From an uncultured Pelagibacteraceae bacterium (GTDB lineage: Bacteria > Pseudomonadota > Alphaproteobacteria > Pelagibacterales > Pelagibacteraceae), in assembly GCA_902555665.1 (NCBI GenBank), contig CACDTF010000007.1, positions 1-49,276 on the forward strand: a stretch of 49,276 nucleotides of DNA, given 5' to 3'. This document shows, one piece after another, positions 47,453-49,276 of this stretch (position 1 is its first letter; the number at the start of each line of letters is the position of its first letter). Below the pieces are notes generated by a model. It searched no databases and had not been told where the DNA came from. It worked only from the letters and a program-made list of their open reading frames with translations. A program made the position numbers and the translations under genes.

Positions 47453-48237
47453 TTTATAGATTTTTTTTTGTTTTTTTAATTTTTATATCACCAGTAAAAG
47501 CTATTGAATTCCAGGGTAAATTTCTACAAGGTCATTTTATATTAGGTAAAACTAACCCTAATGCTAAAATTTTGGTTGGAAAAAAAGAAGTTAAAGTCTC
47601 AAAAGATGGTTTTTTTGTCTTTGGTATAGATCGAGATCAAAAATACGACCTAACTTTTACAAAAATTATTAATGGAAAAAAAACAATAACTACAAAAAAA
47701 GTTTTAAAGCGGAAATACAATATACAAAGAATAGACGGTTTAGCAGAAAGTAAAGTCACTCCACCTGAGTCTGTTTATAAAAGAATTAAAAAAGAAAATA
47801 ATGCAATTGGAGAAGCAAGAGCAATAAATTCTGATCTGCAATTTTTTAAAGAAAAATTTATCATGCCAGTTGAAGGAATAATCAGTGGTGTTTATGGTAG
47901 TCAAAGAATTTTAAATGGTAAACCAAGATGGCCTCACTATGGAATAGATATTGCTGCTAAACAAGGAACGATGATTAAATCTTCTGGCTCAGGCGTCGTT
48001 ACTATGGCTGAAGATGATTTATACTATACTGGTGGTACAGTTATAATGGATCATGGTCATGGGATATCAACAATATATTCTCATTTAGAAAATGTATTAG
48101 TCTCAGTTGGTGATCAGATAAATCAAGGAGATATAATAGGAACTGTAGGTTCAACTGGTAGATCAACAGGACCACATTTAGATTTTAGAGTGAATTGGTT
48201 TCAAACAAGACTTGATCCCATGTCTGTTTTGAACTAA
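47437..48237 (+). CDS. M23 family peptidase-like protein with a substituted metal motif
   Basis: 266 aa from the ATG at 47437-47439, with a signal peptide (YRFFFVFLIFISPVKAI). A middle domain of about 120 residues precedes the C-terminal M23/lysostaphin fold: HYGIDIAAKQGT (the HxxxD ligands), DHGHGISTIYSHLE, and GPHLDFRVNW. The last motif is normally HLHF; here the second His is Asp, so zinc coordination may differ or activity may be low. It probably acts on cell-wall peptides in the periplasm or regulates another hydrolase. It ends in a 4-nt convergent overlap with the next gene. Confidence 0.85.
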   Translation: MDSSIIYRFFFVFLIFISPVKAIEFQGKFLQGHFILGKTNPNAKILVGKKEVKVSKDGFFVFGIDRDQKYDLTFTKIINGKKTITTKKVLKRKYNIQRIDGLAESKVTPPESVYKRIKKENNAIGEARAINSDLQFFKEKFIMPVEGIISGVYGSQRILNGKPRWPHYGIDIAAKQGTMIKSSGSGVVTMAEDDLYYTGGTVIMDHGHGISTIYSHLENVLVSVGDQINQGDIIGTVGSTGRSTGPHLDFRVNWFQTRLDPMSVLN

Positions 48238-49276
48238 ATCTCAGATTTTGCTCTAAAACGTTCATAAATTAATCTAGCTCTAACTCCTAAACTTAAAATT
48301 GGATCAGGAGGAAGCCAAGCGGGTTTATTTCTTGCTTCAATAGTTTCTATCTCTTTCGAGTTTTCATTACTTGCCTTAATTGCTATTTGTTCTCCAAATA
48401 AAGTACCAACTCCGATACCAGAGCCATTATAACAACCTGCAACAAATATATTTTCATCTATTTTTTCAAAAATTTGAGAACTATTTCTTGTTCTTGAAAC
48501 AATGCCTGACCAAGAAGATTGAATAATATCATCAGGTAATTCCGGAAATCTTTTTTTAATTCCAATCTTTTGTTTCAATGATCTTTTGGTTAATTCAGAT
48601 TTAGACATTTGATAAGGATTAAAAACTTCTGCAGTATTTCTAATTAAAATTCTTCTATCTTTAGTCATCCTGATAGTGGCCCCCATTGGTCTAACAGGTA
48701 ATACCCCCCACTCTTTTGGTTCACCAATAGATGCAAACTCTTCTTTAGTTAAAGATCTAGTCATGCTAGCTGTTAAGGTAATCGGGAAATTATAATTTGA
48801 TTTTATTCCTAATGACTTCAGAAACCCATTTGTAGCAAAAATAATCTTTTTAGTTTTAATTGAACAATTTTTAAATTTACAAATGACTTTACTATTTTTC
48901 TTTTTCCAATTTAATAATGAAGAATTTTCATAAAGATTTACATTTTCAGGTAATGTGTCAATCATAGCTCTAACCAATTTACCTGGGTGTAATAAAATCC
49001 CTCCCTTTGTATGAAGAGCAATATTGTAAAAATTGGTACCTAATCTTTTTTTAAGTTCTTTATTTGATAACAAATTGTGTTCAAAACCTAGTTTTGATAA
49101 GGTACCTGAAAAATTTTCTAATATTTTTTTATCTTCTTGCTTTGATGATGCAAAATATTTTCCACATTCATTCCATTCACAATCTACCTGATATTCTTTA
49201 ATAAATTTTTTAATAACATCTATTCCCAATTTATAGATGTCTGCTTTTTTTTTATAATTATCTAATTCTTTATTAG
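48234..49276 (-). CDS. FAD-dependent oxidoreductase (DAO/PuuB-like), N-terminus cut by window edge
   Basis: The reading frame is open through to the right edge, so the N-terminal FAD-binding part lies outside; about 347 codons are visible. Visible parts: WNECGKYFASSKQEDKKI, GGILLHPGKLVRAM, IIFATNGFLKSLGI, VLPVRPMGATIRMTKDRRILIR, WSGIVSRTRN, and the C-terminal VAGCYNGSGIGVGTLFGEQIA, which closes the FAD site as in DAO-family amine oxidases. It resembles gamma-glutamylputrescine oxidase-type proteins; the substrate is not known. A TTG at 49229 should not be taken as the start. Confidence 0.83.
   Translation of the reverse strand, partial: NKELDNYKKKADIYKLGIDVIKKFIKEYQVDCEWNECGKYFASSKQEDKKILENFSGTLSKLGFEHNLLSNKELKKRLGTNFYNIALHTKGGILLHPGKLVRAMIDTLPENVNLYENSSLLNWKKKNSKVICKFKNCSIKTKKIIFATNGFLKSLGIKSNYNFPITLTASMTRSLTKEEFASIGEPKEWGVLPVRPMGATIRMTKDRRILIRNTAEVFNPYQMSKSELTKRSLKQKIGIKKRFPELPDDIIQSSWSGIVSRTRNSSQIFEKIDENIFVAGCYNGSGIGVGTLFGEQIAIKASNENSKEIETIEARNKPAWLPPDPILSLGVRARLIYERFRAKSEI

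Noticed and set aside
1..49276. CRISPR arrays, prophage, insertion sequences, toxin-antitoxin modules
   Set aside because: No regularly spaced repeats, transposase or integrase motifs, or paired small toxin/antitoxin genes were seen.

Overview
The window is a very AT-rich, almost gap-free bacterial chromosome segment. Gene content points to a streamlined marine alphaproteobacterium of the SAR11 (Pelagibacterales) type: a short type-2 ProRS next to a DUF1467 gene, RNase J beside type III pantothenate kinase, a complete 14-gene nuo operon, a TRAP transporter, tiny intergenic gaps and many TAATG/ATGA gene junctions. This placement is inferred from reading the sequence; no search was run.

Layout. 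(1) 1-5215, minus strand: the rpsB-tsf-frr-uppS-cdsA-dxr-bamA block (translation, ribosome recycling, isoprenoid and lipid precursors, outer-membrane assembly). It is preceded by a candidate ribosomal protein S2 leader RNA with a pseudoknot that would cover the rpsB ribosome binding site. Two usual members of this block are missing from their places: pyrH (between tsf and frr) and rseP (between dxr and bamA). uppS is broken by a one-base homopolymer shift. (2) 5268-28954, minus strand: 22 genes with no gap above 15 nt, running nuoA to nuoN (complex I), birA, coaX, rnj, DUF1467, proS, lolC/E, lolD and dnaE. (3) 29042-35226, minus strand: tRNA-Asp and tRNA-Val, then the protein quality-control group lon, clpX, clpP, tig, then tRNA-Leu. 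clpP carries a second one-base homopolymer frameshift. (4) 35328-39020: a patchwork of small genes on both strands: DUF1289, a histidine phosphatase, a family-5-like uracil-DNA glycosylase, a YbgC thioesterase, DUF3047 and four short ORFs of 43-57 codons. (5) 39023-49276: a transport and oxidation island. On the minus strand are a TRAP transporter (dctP, dctQ, dctM), an NCS1 permease and an SDR dehydrogenase. Divergent on the plus strand are a GMC oxidoreductase, a TerC-family membrane protein, a second SDR and an M23-type protein. A convergent FAD-dependent oxidoreductase runs off the right edge.

How it fits together. Most of the window is housekeeping arranged as a few long transcription units. 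Accessory metabolism is concentrated at the right end, where uptake of small carboxylates or nucleobase-like compounds may be coupled to alcohol/aldehyde oxidation. I see no CRISPR array, phage, insertion sequence, rRNA or toxin-antitoxin module. No unequivocally new multi-gene system is visible. The best leads are the S2 leader pseudoknot, the two homopolymer frameshifts in normally essential or near-essential genes, the missing pyrH and rseP, the lysine-rich trigger factor tail, and the intercistronic hairpin in the TRAP operon.
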